Shown piece after piece: positions 54,442 to 64,000 of a stretch of 64,000 bases of DNA. The stretch covers positions 992,001-1,056,000 of the forward strand of contig NC_014541.1 of NCBI RefSeq assembly GCF_000148645.1. The letters are read 5' to 3'. This DNA comes from Ferrimonas balearica DSM 9799. Lineage in GTDB: Bacteria > Pseudomonadota > Gammaproteobacteria > Enterobacterales > Shewanellaceae. Under the pieces are notes generated by a model. That model searched no databases and was not told the origin of the DNA. It worked only from the letters and a program-made list of their open reading frames with translations. Positions within the stretch are counted from its first letter, which is position 1, and the number at the start of each line of letters is the position of its first letter. Position numbers and translations under genes: made by a program.

Positions 54442-55194
54442 ATGACCCAACCGGATCCGCAACCGATTTCCGTTTCCACGCCCCGCCACATTGCCATCAT
54501 CATGGATGGTAACGGCCGTTGGGCGGAAGCGCAGGGTCAACCGCGCGTCATGGGCCACCGGGCTGGCGTGAAGTCAGTGCGCAATGTGGTCGCCCTGTGT
54601 CGGGAACGTCAGGTGGAATCCCTGACCCTGTTTGCCTTCTCCAGTGAGAACTGGCACCGCCCTGAGCGCGAAGTCAAACTGCTGATGCGCCTGTTTACCA
54701 CGGTGCTGCGCCGGGAAGTGAAGCTGCTTAAGAAAAACGATGTGCGGCTGAAGATCATCGGCGATGTCAGCGGTTTTGATGAGAAGCTGCAGGCGCGCAT
54801 CCTCCAGGCCGAGGCGGATACCGCTGAGTGCACTGGCATGGTGCTGAATATCGCGGCCAACTATGGGGGTCGCTGGGACGTGGTTAACGCGGCCCGAAAA
54901 TTGACGGAACTGGCGCTGCAAGGGGAGATTGCCGTCAGTGACATCGACGAAGCGCTGCTCGATCGCTTCACCTCATTGAGTGATCAGGCCGAAGTGGATC
55001 TGCTGATCCGCACAGGTGGTGAGCAACGCATCAGCAACTTTGTGTTGTGGCAGTGCGCCTACAGCGAACTGTTTTTTTCCGACACTCTGTGGCCCGACTT
55101 TGGCGAAGCCGCCTTGCAGGAGGCGCTCGACGCCTTCGCTTGCCGACAGCGGCGATTCGGTTTGACCAGCGCCCAGGTGGCGCCCGTCGCGTAA
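54442..55194 (+). CDS. uppS: undecaprenyl diphosphate synthase
   Basis: This cis-prenyltransferase makes the C55 lipid carrier for peptidoglycan. The 250 residues include HIAIIMDGNGRWAEAQG with the catalytic Asp, GHRAG, FAFSSENWHRP and LLIRTGGEQRISNFVLWQ. Several later genes in this cluster also serve the envelope. Confidence 0.97.
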   Translation: MTQPDPQPISVSTPRHIAIIMDGNGRWAEAQGQPRVMGHRAGVKSVRNVVALCRERQVESLTLFAFSSENWHRPEREVKLLMRLFTTVLRREVKLLKKNDVRLKIIGDVSGFDEKLQARILQAEADTAECTGMVLNIAANYGGRWDVVNAARKLTELALQGEIAVSDIDEALLDRFTSLSDQAEVDLLIRTGGEQRISNFVLWQCAYSELFFSDTLWPDFGEAALQEALDAFACRQRRFGLTSAQVAPVA

Positions 55195-55256
55195 AGGGAT
55201 GCTGCGCCCTCTACACTTCGCTCAGGCTATGACTAAAAAGAGAATAAGAGGTTTTT

Positions 55257-56111
55257 TTGCTTAAGCAACGTGTCCTGACCGCCCTGTGTCTGCTGCCTTT
55301 GGCCCTGGCCGGGATCTTCATGCTGCCCTTGCCCACCTTTGCGTTGGCGGTTGCGGCGATTATCGTTCTTGCCGCACGGGAATGGGGCGCCCTGATCCGC
55401 CCCGGTGACCAGCTGATCAAAGGCGCTTATGCGGTGGCTGTTGCGCTGCTGCTGGGGGCCCTGATGGTGCTGGTGCCCGAGCCCTTGCTGTGGGTCGACC
55501 AACAGCTCCACCCGCTGGCCCACGGTGTCTTGCTGGCCGGTGGCTTGTGGTGGGTGGCCAGCTTGCTGCTGGTCCTGAGTTACCCCAAAAGTGCCCGCTG
55601 GTGGCACCGCTCCCCCTGGCTGAAATCTCTGTTTGGCCAACTGACCCTGCTGCCCTGTTTCGTTGCCCTGGTGGTGCTGAAAAGCTGGCCGGGCCTGGAC
55701 AACCTCGATGGCGCTTATCTGGTACTGGCGGTTCTGCTGCTGGTGTGGGGCGCGGATACCGGCGCGTACTTTGTCGGTAAAGCCATCGGTAAAAACAAGC
55801 TGATCCCCCGTGTCAGCCCCGGCAAGACCCGCGAAGGGCTGTTCGGTGGCATGGCGGTATGCGCTCTGCTGGGCTTGCTGGGCGCCTATCTGGTGCCTAA
55901 CCTCAGCGTGGTGGAGGCTCTGGCACTGGCTCTGATCACCGGCCTGGCCTCGGCGCTGGGCGATCTCACTGAAAGCATGTTCAAACGCGCCGCCGACATC
56001 AAAGACAGCGGCCGCCTGCTGCCGGGTCACGGTGGCATACTCGACCGCATCGATAGCGTCACCGCCGCCATGCCGGTGTTCGCGCTTCTCTATCTCTACT
56101 TCGGGATCTGA
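55257..56111 (+). CDS. cdsA: phosphatidate cytidylyltransferase
   Basis: This inner-membrane enzyme makes CDP-diacylglycerol from phosphatidate and CTP. The 284-residue protein has about eight helices and the signature [21 protein letters not shown]...[13 protein letters not shown] near the C-terminus, with metal-binding Asp residues. The start is TTG 55257, chosen because AAGAGG lies 5 bases before it and [14 protein letters not shown] then follows as in homologues. Confidence 0.95.
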   Translation: MLKQRVLTALCLLPLALAGIFMLPLPTFALAVAAIIVLAAREWGALIRPGDQLIKGAYAVAVALLLGALMVLVPEPLLWVDQQLHPLAHGVLLAGGLWWVASLLLVLSYPKSARWWHRSPWLKSLFGQLTLLPCFVALVVLKSWPGLDNLDGAYLVLAVLLLVWGADTGAYFVGKAIGKNKLIPRVSPGKTREGLFGGMAVCALLGLLGAYLVPNLSVVEALALALITGLASALGDLTESMFKRAADIKDSGRLLPGHGGILDRIDSVTAAMPVFALLYLYFGI

Positions 56112-56115
56112 TCTC

Positions 56116-57306
56116 ATGCAAAACCTGGCGGTAATGGGTGCCACTGGTTCCATTGGAACCAGCACCCTGGACGTTGTCCGTCGTCACCCCGACCTGTACC
56201 GGGCCTACGCCCTGTGCGCCCACAGCAGCGCTGAGGCGATGGCTGAGCTGTGTCGGGAGTTTCGCCCTGCGTATGCGGTAATGGTCGACAGCGATGCGGC
56301 ATTGCTGCTGGAGCGCGCTCTGGCCGGACAGGTGCCCACCAGGGTACTGGCCGGTGAGCAGGCGCTGATCGAAGTGGCGGGTCTGGCTGAGGTGGATACC
56401 GTGATGGCGGCCATCGTCGGCGCCGCCGGTCTGCACTCTACCCTGAAAGCGGTGGAGCAGGGCAAACGGGTACTGCTGGCCAACAAAGAGGCGCTGGTGG
56501 TATCCGGTCGCCTGTTTATGGATGCCGTCGCGCAAAGCGGTGCCACTCTGCTGCCGGTGGATTCTGAGCACAACGCCATCTTCCAGAGCCTGCCGCAGGC
56601 GGTGCAAGCCAACCTCGGTCACTGCGACCTGGCTGGCCACGGCATCTCTCATCTGCTGCTGACCGGTTCCGGTGGCCCCTTCCGCACCCGCGATCTGACC
56701 ACTTTCGATGCCATCTCTCCGGCCGAAGCCTGCGCTCACCCGAACTGGAGCATGGGGCGCAAGATCTCGGTGGACTCCGCTACCATGATGAACAAGGGGC
56801 TGGAGTACGTGGAAGCGCGCTGGTTGTTTAACGCCAGTGCGGAACAGATCCAGGTGGTGATTCACCCGCAGAGCGTTATCCACTCGATGGTGCAGTACAA
56901 GGATGGCTCGGTCCTGGCTCAGATGGGCCAGCCGGATATGCGGACGCCCATCGCCCACAGCCTGGCCTACCCGGAGCGGATCCAGGCCGGTGTGGAACCA
57001 TTGGACTTTTTCCGGGTCGGACAATTGACCTTCGAGCAACCGGACTTCGCTCGTTACCCCTGCCTGAAGTTGGCCATTGAGGCCTGCAATCACGGTCAGG
57101 AAGCGACCACGGTGATCAACGCCGCGAACGAAGTAGCGGTGGCGGCGTTTCTTGATGGACGCATTCGCTTTAGTGACATTGCCCGGGTAAATGGGTACTG
57201 TCTGGAGCAGGCTGAGCTGGCCCCCCTGGGCACATTGGAAGGCTTGGCACAATTGGATATCCAGGCCCGCGCCCTGGCGCAGGACTGGTTGAGCAGAGGA
57301 CACTGA
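56116..57306 (+). CDS. dxr: 1-deoxy-D-xylulose 5-phosphate reductoisomerase
   Basis: This second enzyme of the methylerythritol phosphate pathway supplies isoprenoid precursors. The 396 residues show [17 protein letters not shown] (NADPH loop), [24 protein letters not shown] and [22 protein letters not shown]. It starts 4 bases after cdsA; its stop overlaps the rseP ATG by one base. Confidence 0.97.
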   Translation: MQNLAVMGATGSIGTSTLDVVRRHPDLYRAYALCAHSSAEAMAELCREFRPAYAVMVDSDAALLLERALAGQVPTRVLAGEQALIEVAGLAEVDTVMAAIVGAAGLHSTLKAVEQGKRVLLANKEALVVSGRLFMDAVAQSGATLLPVDSEHNAIFQSLPQAVQANLGHCDLAGHGISHLLLTGSGGPFRTRDLTTFDAISPAEACAHPNWSMGRKISVDSATMMNKGLEYVEARWLFNASAEQIQVVIHPQSVIHSMVQYKDGSVLAQMGQPDMRTPIAHSLAYPERIQAGVEPLDFFRVGQLTFEQPDFARYPCLKLAIEACNHGQEATTVINAANEVAVAAFLDGRIRFSDIARVNGYCLEQAELAPLGTLEGLAQLDIQARALAQDWLSRGH

Positions 57307-58655
57307 TGCTGGCATTTGTATGGAACCTGGGCGCGTTTATCGTTGCGCTGGGGATCCTCGTTACCGTTCACGAGTTTGGCCACTTCTGGGTGGCACGCCG
57401 TTGTGGCGTCAAAGTGGAGCGCTTCTCCATCGGATTTGGTAAAGCGATCTGGCGTCGTACCGGCGCCGATGGCACTGAATACGTGGTGGCGATGATCCCG
57501 CTCGGCGGTTACGTCAAGATGCTGGATGGCCGGGTCGATGACCTGGCGCCGGAGATGGCTTCCCAGGCGTTTGACCGCAAGCCGGTCTGGCAACGCATCG
57601 CGGTGGTGTCCGCTGGTCCTCTGGCCAACTTCGCCTTTGCCCTGGTTGCCCTCTATGCGATGTACCTGGTGGGCGTGCCCGCGGTGCGTCCGGTGCTGGA
57701 CAACCCGGCTCCTCAATCCATTGCAGAACAAGCCGGTCTTGAGCCGAAAAGCCTGATCACCTCAGTGGCGGGTCAGGAGGTACTGGATTGGGAAGCGGTG
57801 AACCTGGCGTTGCTGGGCCAACTGGGCCAGGAGCACATCGCCCTGACCGTGGAAACCCCCGGTGGTGGTCTGCGTGATGTGTCGCTGAATACCGCCAGTT
57901 GGAAGGTGAATCCGGAAACCCAATCCATTCTGGCCAGCCTGGGCCTGGTGCCTTGGTCGCCGAAGGCCACCGATACCCTGGCCTTTGTCGATGAGTCCGG
58001 TGCAGCGTATGCCGCCGGAGTGCGCCAGGGCGACCGCCTGCTCGCGTTGGGCGACCAGCCCTATCAGGACTGGGATGAGCTGGTGGCGATGGTGCAGGCG
58101 CATGCCGACAAACCTCTGGCCATTGAGGTTGAGCGTGCGGGTGAGCGCTTCAGTTACACCATGGTGCCCAAAGGCGAGCTTGAGAATGGTCAGCTGGTCG
58201 GCAAAATTGGCGTGGCGCCGGGTCGCGAAGACTGGCCCGAAGCCTACCGAATCGATTTGAAGTACGGCGCGTTTGACGCGCTGGTAAAAGGCGCCGAGCG
58301 GACTTGGGAGCTGACGGCGCTTACCCTGAAGATGATTGGCAACCTGTTTACCGGCGAAGTGTCGGTGAAGAGCCTCAGCGGCCCCATTTCCATCGCTCAG
58401 GGAGCGGGTGCCACAGCAGGTTTTGGTCTGGTCTACTTCCTCGGATTCCTGGCACTGATCAGTGTCAACCTCGGAATCATCAACCTGCTGCCTCTGCCTG
58501 TGCTTGATGGTGGCCACTTACTTTATTACTTTATTGAACTTTTAACGGGTCGTCCGGTGCCGGAGCGGGTACAGGAGATCGGTTTCCGAATCGGCTCGGC
58601 GCTACTTCTGTTGTTGATGTCCATTGCCATTGTCAACGATGTCGCCCGACTTTAG
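57306..58655 (+). CDS. rseP: RIP zinc metalloprotease RseP
   Basis: This site-2 protease cuts the anti-sigma factor RseA to release sigma-E, and also clears signal-peptide remnants. The 449-residue inner-membrane protein has the zinc motif HEFGHFW near residue 22, two central PDZ domains (about 115-300), and the third ligand motif [15 protein letters not shown] near 400. Its position before bamA is the usual one. Confidence 0.96.
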   Translation: MLAFVWNLGAFIVALGILVTVHEFGHFWVARRCGVKVERFSIGFGKAIWRRTGADGTEYVVAMIPLGGYVKMLDGRVDDLAPEMASQAFDRKPVWQRIAVVSAGPLANFAFALVALYAMYLVGVPAVRPVLDNPAPQSIAEQAGLEPKSLITSVAGQEVLDWEAVNLALLGQLGQEHIALTVETPGGGLRDVSLNTASWKVNPETQSILASLGLVPWSPKATDTLAFVDESGAAYAAGVRQGDRLLALGDQPYQDWDELVAMVQAHADKPLAIEVERAGERFSYTMVPKGELENGQLVGKIGVAPGREDWPEAYRIDLKYGAFDALVKGAERTWELTALTLKMIGNLFTGEVSVKSLSGPISIAQGAGATAGFGLVYFLGFLALISVNLGIINLLPLPVLDGGHLLYYFIELLTGRPVPERVQEIGFRIGSALLLLLMSIAIVNDVARL

Positions 58656-58684
58656 GGACTAAGGGAATAACAAGAAACGCGTCT

Positions 58685-61183
58685 ATGAGACTGAATAAAA
58701 TCATGGCGTCGATGCTGCTGGTCGGGGCGACCTATGCGGGTCATGCCCAGGCAGTCGGTTTCGAGCCGTTTGTCGTTGACGACATTAAAGTTGAAGGATT
58801 GCAGCGTGTTGCCCTTGGGGCGGCACTGCTTAACTTGCCGGTGAAGGTGGGCGACGAACTGGACCCACTGCTGCTGCAGCAATCCATCCGTGCCCTCTAT
58901 GCCTCGTCCAATTTCGAAGACGTTCAGGTTTCCCGTGATGGCAATACCCTGGTGGTGAAGGTGACCGAGCGTCCCACCATCTCCAGCATCGTGCTTGACG
59001 GCAACAAAGACCTTAAAGATGAACAGCTGCAGGAGAGCCTCGACAGCTCCGGCGTGAAAGTGGGTGAACCGCTGGACCGCACCATCCTGTCCGAGATTGA
59101 GAAGGGCCTGCAGGACTTCTATTTCAGCGTTGGTAAGTACAACGCCCGGGTGGAAGCGCAGGTGGTTAACCTGCCCCGTAACCGGGTTGAACTGAAGTTT
59201 CAGTTTAAAGAGGGTGATGCCGCCGAGATCCACCAGATCAACGTGGTCGGCAATACCATCTTTGCCGACGATGAGCTGATCAGCCAGCTGGAACTGACCG
59301 ACTACGTAGCCTGGTGGGACTTCTTTGGCGACCGCCGCTACCAGAAGCAGAAGCTGGAAGGGGACCTCGAAACCCTGACCTCCTACTATCAGGACCGCGG
59401 CTACATCCGTTTCCGTGTTGACTCCACCCAGGTGGCGATGACCCCCAACAAAATGGGTCTCTACGTCACCATCAACGTGGATGAAGGTGAGCAGTACTCG
59501 GTTAAGGAAGTGAACCTGACCGGCGAACTGCTCGGCAAGCGCGAGCTGATGGAGAAGCTGGTTCCGCTGGAACCCGGCAGCACCTACAACGGCGCCGAAG
59601 TGACCTTCACCGAGGAGATGCTCAGCAAGTTCCTCGGCCGCTATGGCTACGCCTACCCGGAAGTGACCACTTACCCCGAAATTGACGATGAAACCAAAGA
59701 GGTGACCCTCAACATCAACGTCAATCCGGGCAAGCGCGTGTACGTGCGCAACGTGGAGTTCACCGGTAACCAGGTGACCAAAGACGAAGTGCTGCGCCGC
59801 GAGATGCGTCAGATGGAAGGCGCGTGGCTCAACAGCCGTAACGTTGAGCTCTCCAAAGAGCGTCTGAACCGTCTGGGCTTCTTTGAAACCGTTGAATCCA
59901 CCACCACCCCGGTGCCCGGCTCCGATGATCTGGTGGACGTGGCCTACAACGTGAAAGAGCAGCCGTCCGGCTCCTTCACCTTCGGTGTGGGCTACGGCAC
60001 AGAGAGTAAGCTGAGCTTGCAGCTGGGTCTGTCCCAGAGCAACTTTATGGGCTCTGGTAACAGCGTTGGCATCAACGTGAACACCAACAGCTACTCCAAG
60101 AGCGTCAACCTCTCCTATCGTGATCCTTACTTCACCAAGGATGGCGTGAGCGCCGGCGGTAACGTCTACTGGTCCGCCTTTGACGCCGACCAGTTCTACC
60201 TCGAGTCCTATAAGAACGACTCCTACGGTGTCGCGTTTGACCTGTCCTGGCCGGTCAACGAATACAACCGACTGGGTGTTGGTGTGGGCTACCGCCACAA
60301 CGAACTGTCCGAAGTGTCGCCGTACCAGCAGGTGCTCAAGTTCTACAACATCTACGCCGATGTGAACAACCCGACCACCACGCTGGCCTTCGACAACTAC
60401 GAGTTGAACGCCAACTGGACGCGCAGCACCCTGAACCGGGGCATGTTCCCGACCGCGGGTAACAACCAGCGCCTGTCCGGTAAGATGACCGTGCCCGGCA
60501 GTGACAACCAGTACTTTAAGCTGAACTTTGATACCAGCTTCTACTACCCGCTGAACCGGACCCACGAGTGGGTGTTCCTGACCCGTGGCCGTCTCGGTTA
60601 CGGTAACGGTTACGGCACCTTCGACAACGGTGGTGTTGAGCACGACCAGATCCTGCCGTTCTGGGAGAACTTCTACGCCGGTGGTAGCACCATCCTGCGT
60701 GGTTTCGAGACCAACTCCGTCGGTCCTCGTGCGTTCTACCTGACCGGCGACGGTACCCCCTGTATCCCTGACCCGTCCGGCTTCCCGGGCTGTGGTCTGC
60801 CGGGTGATCCGGACACCATTACCGTAGAGAATGGCCGTTCCGTGGGGGGTAACGCCATCGCGACCCTGAGTGCTGAGCTGATCGTCCCCACCCCGTTCCT
60901 GGACGAAGCGTACCGCAACACCGTGCGTACCTCGCTGTTCGTCGATGCCGGTAACGTGTGGGACACCGAGTTCGAGTACGACAGTTACCGCTTCCTGCCG
61001 CAGTCAGAGTTTGATAAGTTGCAGGATTTCTCCGACCCAAGCCGCATCCGTGCTTCTTACGGTTTGTCCGTGCAGTGGGTTTCCCCGATGGGGCCGATGG
61101 TGTTCAGCCTGGCCTGGCCCATCAAGGAGTACGAGGGAGACAGAACGGAAGTCTTCTCGTTTAACATTGGCCGCACGTTCTAA
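58685..61183 (+). CDS. bamA: outer membrane protein assembly factor BamA
   Basis: This central pore of the BAM complex folds outer-membrane proteins. The 832 residues comprise a signal peptide ending AQA, five POTRA domains (about 25-425) and a 16-strand barrel. Loop 6 carries the RGF motif ([17 protein letters not shown]). A Gly/Pro-rich surface loop with two Cys ([17 protein letters not shown]) may form a disulphide. The C-terminus ends FSFNIGRTF with terminal Phe, the barrel signal. Confidence 0.97.
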   Translation: MRLNKIMASMLLVGATYAGHAQAVGFEPFVVDDIKVEGLQRVALGAALLNLPVKVGDELDPLLLQQSIRALYASSNFEDVQVSRDGNTLVVKVTERPTISSIVLDGNKDLKDEQLQESLDSSGVKVGEPLDRTILSEIEKGLQDFYFSVGKYNARVEAQVVNLPRNRVELKFQFKEGDAAEIHQINVVGNTIFADDELISQLELTDYVAWWDFFGDRRYQKQKLEGDLETLTSYYQDRGYIRFRVDSTQVAMTPNKMGLYVTINVDEGEQYSVKEVNLTGELLGKRELMEKLVPLEPGSTYNGAEVTFTEEMLSKFLGRYGYAYPEVTTYPEIDDETKEVTLNINVNPGKRVYVRNVEFTGNQVTKDEVLRREMRQMEGAWLNSRNVELSKERLNRLGFFETVESTTTPVPGSDDLVDVAYNVKEQPSGSFTFGVGYGTESKLSLQLGLSQSNFMGSGNSVGINVNTNSYSKSVNLSYRDPYFTKDGVSAGGNVYWSAFDADQFYLESYKNDSYGVAFDLSWPVNEYNRLGVGVGYRHNELSEVSPYQQVLKFYNIYADVNNPTTTLAFDNYELNANWTRSTLNRGMFPTAGNNQRLSGKMTVPGSDNQYFKLNFDTSFYYPLNRTHEWVFLTRGRLGYGNGYGTFDNGGVEHDQILPFWENFYAGGSTILRGFETNSVGPRAFYLTGDGTPCIPDPSGFPGCGLPGDPDTITVENGRSVGGNAIATLSAELIVPTPFLDEAYRNTVRTSLFVDAGNVWDTEFEYDSYRFLPQSEFDKLQDFSDPSRIRASYGLSVQWVSPMGPMVFSLAWPIKEYEGDRTEVFSFNIGRTF

Positions 61184-61224
61184 GCCGACGTGGGTTTGAG
61201 ATTCTTTTTGAAGGAGTGAGTGTT

Positions 61225-61728
61225 TTGAAAAAAGTGATTGCTACTGCCGCCCTGATGCTGGCGACCCTGGCTCCGGCCGCAATGGCGGAACAGAAGATCG
61301 CCATCGTGGACATGGGCGCAGTTGTGGCTCAGCACCCGCAGCGTGAAGCCATCGGTCAGCAGATGGAAAAAGACTTCGGCGAGCGTATGGCCGAAGTGCG
61401 CAAACTGCAGGAAGAGCTGCGTGGTCTGGCTGAGAAGAGCCAGCGCGACGGCGCCCTGATGAGCGCAGACCAGAAGACCGAGCTGGAGCGTCAGGCTCAG
61501 GCCCTGCAATCTGACCTGCAACTGAAAGGCAAAGCCCTGGAAGAGGACATGCAGAAGCGTCAGAACCAGGAGCAGCAGAAGATCCTGATGGACGTAAAAC
61601 GCGCCATCGACTCTGTTGCTGCGGCTGAAGGCTATGACATTGTTCTGGAAGCCCGTGCCGCCCTGTTCGCCACTGACCAGGTGGACATCTCTGCTAAGGT
61701 TGTGGAAACCATCTCCAAAGGCAACTGA
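61225..61728 (+). CDS. skp: periplasmic chaperone Skp (OmpH family)
   Basis: This trimeric chaperone carries unfolded outer-membrane proteins to BamA, encoded just upstream. I place the start at TTG 61225, since AAGGAG ends 8 bases before it; a GTG at 61216 overlaps that site. The 167-residue protein has a signal peptide ending AMA, then EQKIAIVDMGAVVAQHPQ, and a long coiled-coil arm (about 45-120). Confidence 0.94.
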   Translation: MKKVIATAALMLATLAPAAMAEQKIAIVDMGAVVAQHPQREAIGQQMEKDFGERMAEVRKLQEELRGLAEKSQRDGALMSADQKTELERQAQALQSDLQLKGKALEEDMQKRQNQEQQKILMDVKRAIDSVAAAEGYDIVLEARAALFATDQVDISAKVVETISKGN

Positions 61729-61731
61729 TCC

Positions 61732-62769
61732 ATGACGACGATGACCCTGGCGCAGTTGGCGAGCGCCTTAGAGGCTCGTCTGCAGGGTAATGGCGACACC
61801 CTCATTGAGGGTGTCGCTACGTTGGGCAATGCCAACGCCTCGCAGATCGCCTTCCTGGCCAACAGTAAGTACCGCAGTCATTTGGACAGCACCGCCGCCG
61901 GGGCGGTGATTTTGTCTGAAGCGGATGCGGAACATTTCTCCGGCAATGCGCTGATCATGGCGAACCCCTACCTGGGTTACGCTCAGGTGGCGCAGCTGCT
62001 TGATACCACTCCGGATTGTGCCGAAGGCGTCCATCCCACCGCGGTGGTGCACCCGGAAGCCACTCTGGGCGACAATGTCAGCCTCGGAGCCAACGTGGTG
62101 ATCGAAGCCGGCGCCATTATCGGTGATAATGTGCAGATCGGCCCCGGTTGCGTCATTGGCCGTGGTGCCCAGCTGGGTGCTGGCACCAAACTGTGGGCCA
62201 ACGTGACCGTGTACCACAACGTGATTGTGGGCCAGGACTGCCTGGTGCACAGCGGCGCGGTAATCGGTTCCGACGGTTTTGGCTACGCCAACGAAAAGGG
62301 CCAGTGGGTGAAGATCCCGCAGCTGGGCTCGGTTCGTATCGGCGACCGGGTTGAGATCGGGGCCAACACCTGTATCGACCGCGGTGCGCTGGATGACACC
62401 ATCATCGAAGAGGGCGTCATCTTGGATAACCTGGTGCAGATTGCCCACAACGATGTGATTGGCGCCCATACCGCCATCGCCGGTGCCACCGTTCTGGCGG
62501 GCAGCACCACCATCGGCAAGTACTGCATCATCGGTGGCAACAGTGCCATCGCCGGTCACCTGACCATCGCTGACGGCACCCACATCTCCGGTATGACTGG
62601 GGTAACCGGAAGCATCAAGGAAAAAGGGCTGTACGCCTCACCCCCGCCGCTGCAGGAAGCAAAACAATGGCGAAAAAATAGCGTGCGCATGCGACAGCTG
62701 GACGAGATGTACCGCCGCCTGCGTGAACTGGAAAAGCAGATGGCCAACCTGGCCACTGACGACGACTAA
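61732..62769 (+). CDS. lpxD: UDP-3-O-(3-hydroxyacyl)glucosamine N-acyltransferase
   Basis: This third step of lipid A synthesis adds the N-linked acyl chain. The 345-residue protein has an N-terminal uridine-binding domain ([16 protein letters not shown]), a left-handed beta helix of hexapeptide repeats, and [19 protein letters not shown] with [17 protein letters not shown] holding the catalytic His. The C-terminal helix binds acyl carrier protein. It starts 3 bases after skp. Confidence 0.96.
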   Translation: MTTMTLAQLASALEARLQGNGDTLIEGVATLGNANASQIAFLANSKYRSHLDSTAAGAVILSEADAEHFSGNALIMANPYLGYAQVAQLLDTTPDCAEGVHPTAVVHPEATLGDNVSLGANVVIEAGAIIGDNVQIGPGCVIGRGAQLGAGTKLWANVTVYHNVIVGQDCLVHSGAVIGSDGFGYANEKGQWVKIPQLGSVRIGDRVEIGANTCIDRGALDDTIIEEGVILDNLVQIAHNDVIGAHTAIAGATVLAGSTTIGKYCIIGGNSAIAGHLTIADGTHISGMTGVTGSIKEKGLYASPPPLQEAKQWRKNSVRMRQLDEMYRRLRELEKQMANLATDDD

Positions 62770-62790
62770 TTTTCTGTTGAGGACAGTGCT

Positions 62791-63240
62791 TTGTCAGAGC
62801 AACTGAACACCATGGACATCCAGGAGATCCTGGATTACCTGCCCCACCGCCACCCTTTCGTCCTGGTGGATCGCGTGCTGGAGATCGTCCCGGGCGAGCG
62901 CCTGGTGGCGCGCAAGAACGTCACCTTTAACGAGCCCTTTTTCCCGGGTCACTTCCCCAATATGGCCATCATGCCGGGGGTACTGATTCTGGAAGCGCTG
63001 GCTCAGGCCTCCGCCATCCTGGCGTTCAAAACCCATGGTAAACAGGACAACGCGCTGTACCTGTTCGCCGGCATCGACAACGCCCGCTTTAAGCAGCCGG
63101 TCGTGCCGGGCGACAGCCTGACCCTGGAAGTGGAAGCCATCAAAGAACGTCGTGGCATCGGCTTCTACAGCGCCCGTGCGCTGGTTGATGGCAAGGTGGT
63201 GTGCAGCGCCGACCTGATGTGTGCCAAACGCGAGATTTAA
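62791..63240 (+). CDS. fabZ: 3-hydroxyacyl-[acyl-carrier-protein] dehydratase FabZ
   Basis: This fatty acid synthesis enzyme makes trans-2-enoyl-ACP and competes with LpxA for 3-hydroxyacyl-ACP. The 149-residue hot-dog protein shows [14 protein letters not shown], then [23 protein letters not shown] with the catalytic His and Glu. The start is TTG 62791 preceded by GAGGAC; ATG 62812 is an alternative. It sits between lpxD and lpxA as usual. Confidence 0.95.
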   Translation: MSEQLNTMDIQEILDYLPHRHPFVLVDRVLEIVPGERLVARKNVTFNEPFFPGHFPNMAIMPGVLILEALAQASAILAFKTHGKQDNALYLFAGIDNARFKQPVVPGDSLTLEVEAIKERRGIGFYSARALVDGKVVCSADLMCAKREI

Positions 63241-63243
63241 GCC

Positions 63244-64000
63244 GTGATTGATGCTACTGCCGTCGTTCATCCGGACGCGAAAATCGGAAATAACGTCACC
63301 ATCGGAGCCTTCTGCTACATCGGCGCCGACGTGACCATTGGCGACGACACCTGGCTGAGCAGCCACGTGGTGATTAAGGGCCCGACCACCATTGGTAAGG
63401 GCAACAAGTTCTTCCAGTTCTGCTCCATCGGTGAAGAGTGCCAGGACAAGAAGTACGCGGGTGAAGCCACCCGCCTGGAGATTGGTGACAACAACGTATT
63501 CCGCGAGTGTTGCACCGTTCACCGTGGCACCATCCAGGATGAAGGGCTGACCAAGATCGGTTCTGACAACCTGTTTATGGCTTATACCCACGTGGCGCAC
63601 GACTGTGTTGTGGGCAACCACGTGATTCTGGCCAACAACGCTTCCATCGCCGGCCACGTAAAAGTGGACGACTGGGCGATCCTCGGTGGCATGACCGGTG
63701 TACACCAGTTTGTGCACATCGGTGCCCACGCCTTCACCGCCGGCTGCTCGCTGGTGCTGCAGGACGTGCCGCCCTACGTGATGGTGTCCGGCCAGAGTGC
63801 GGCACCTCGCGCCACCAACAGCGAAGGTCTGAAGCGCCGCAACTTCTCCAAAGAAGCGGTACTGGCCATCCGTCGTGCGTACAAACTGCTGTACCGCAGC
63901 GGCCTGACCACCGCCGAAGCCCTGCCGCAGATCCGTGAGCTGGCTGAGGAACATCCGGAAGTGGCCATCATGGCTGACTTCGTGGAGAGCTCCAGCCGCG
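63244..64000 (+). CDS. lpxA: UDP-N-acetylglucosamine acyltransferase, partial (runs off the window)
   Basis: This is the first step of lipid A synthesis. The gene begins at GTG 63244, three bases after the fabZ stop ([15 protein letters not shown]), and its frame is open to the end of the window, giving about 252 of the usual 255-262 residues. Hexapeptide repeats fill the first two thirds; the catalytic His lies in [20 protein letters not shown]. The C-terminal helices ([15 protein letters not shown]) have begun. Confidence 0.95.
   Translation, partial: MIDATAVVHPDAKIGNNVTIGAFCYIGADVTIGDDTWLSSHVVIKGPTTIGKGNKFFQFCSIGEECQDKKYAGEATRLEIGDNNVFRECCTVHRGTIQDEGLTKIGSDNLFMAYTHVAHDCVVGNHVILANNASIAGHVKVDDWAILGGMTGVHQFVHIGAHAFTAGCSLVLQDVPPYVMVSGQSAAPRATNSEGLKRRNFSKEAVLAIRRAYKLLYRSGLTTAEALPQIRELAEEHPEVAIMADFVESSSR

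Noticed and set aside
58652-60643. 663-codon open frame on the minus strand
   Set aside because: It lies entirely opposite bamA, which has full homology; long antisense frames are expected in GC-rich genes with strong codon bias. The same applies to other long frames opposite pepD, glnD, the permease and tsf.
1-64000. CRISPR array, insertion sequence or prophage
   Set aside because: No regularly spaced repeats, transposase, integrase or phage structural gene was seen; the only insertion-like feature is the 1,002-bp unit after syd.

Overview
The window looks like a chromosomal segment of a GC-rich, facultatively anaerobic, metal-respiring gammaproteobacterium of the Shewanella/Ferrimonas type; Ferrimonas is my best guess. 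The reasons are an outer-membrane multiheme cytochrome of the OmcA/MtrC/UndA kind, the oxygen-independent ubiquinone set UbiT-UbiU-UbiV, small families typical of that group (DUF3192, DUF2789, DUF3301, DUF3549, DUF3718), and a classical rpsB-to-lpxA cluster. Species assignment is inference; no rRNA gene is present, and I recognised no tRNA.

Layout. 1-8.7 kb: the 3' end of dinB, a small unknown gene behind a perfect FNR-type box, divergent peptidase genes (pepD and an M17 aminopeptidase), an unusual long leader region, a purine permease and proBA. 8.8-12.8 kb: a tightly overlapping four-gene operon of unknown membrane proteins. 12.9-20.6 kb: a PAS-containing chemoreceptor, an M16 lipoprotein protease, a DUF998 membrane protein, and ubiV-ubiU divergent from ubiT. 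20.7-26.9 kb: an 11-haem outer-membrane lipoprotein cytochrome divergent from a YdhY/YdhV/YdhW-like ferredoxin and aldehyde ferredoxin oxidoreductase cluster. 26.9-32.6 kb: a MAPEG gene with a terminator-like hairpin inside it, a chromosomal ParM/ParR-like pair, yfhL, trhP, an HDOD gene and queF.

32.6-46.5 kb corresponds to the Escherichia coli queF-syd-csrB-yqcC-truC-yqcA neighbourhood, expanded here. Just after syd lies a 1,002-bp AT-rich insertion bounded by 107-bp direct copies of the syd 3' end. It carries a double-glycine-leader, microcin-like peptide gene coupled by a TAATG overlap to a small two-helix membrane protein, a candidate immunity protein. This is the best candidate for an undescribed system. 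Further on, between a GNAT gene and a DUF3301 gene, lie two tandem CsrB-type RNA genes. Each has the same promoter architecture: a TGTAAG-N6-CTCACA UvrY/GacA-type site, an IHF-like site about 85 bp later, and a core promoter with its -10 about 177 bp after the first site.

46.8-51 kb: dapD, glnD and map on the minus strand. 51-64 kb: rpsB-tsf-pyrH-frr-uppS-cdsA-dxr-rseP-bamA-skp-lpxD-fabZ-lpxA on the plus strand, covering translation, isoprenoid and phospholipid precursors, outer-membrane protein assembly and lipid A synthesis. The window ends inside lpxA.
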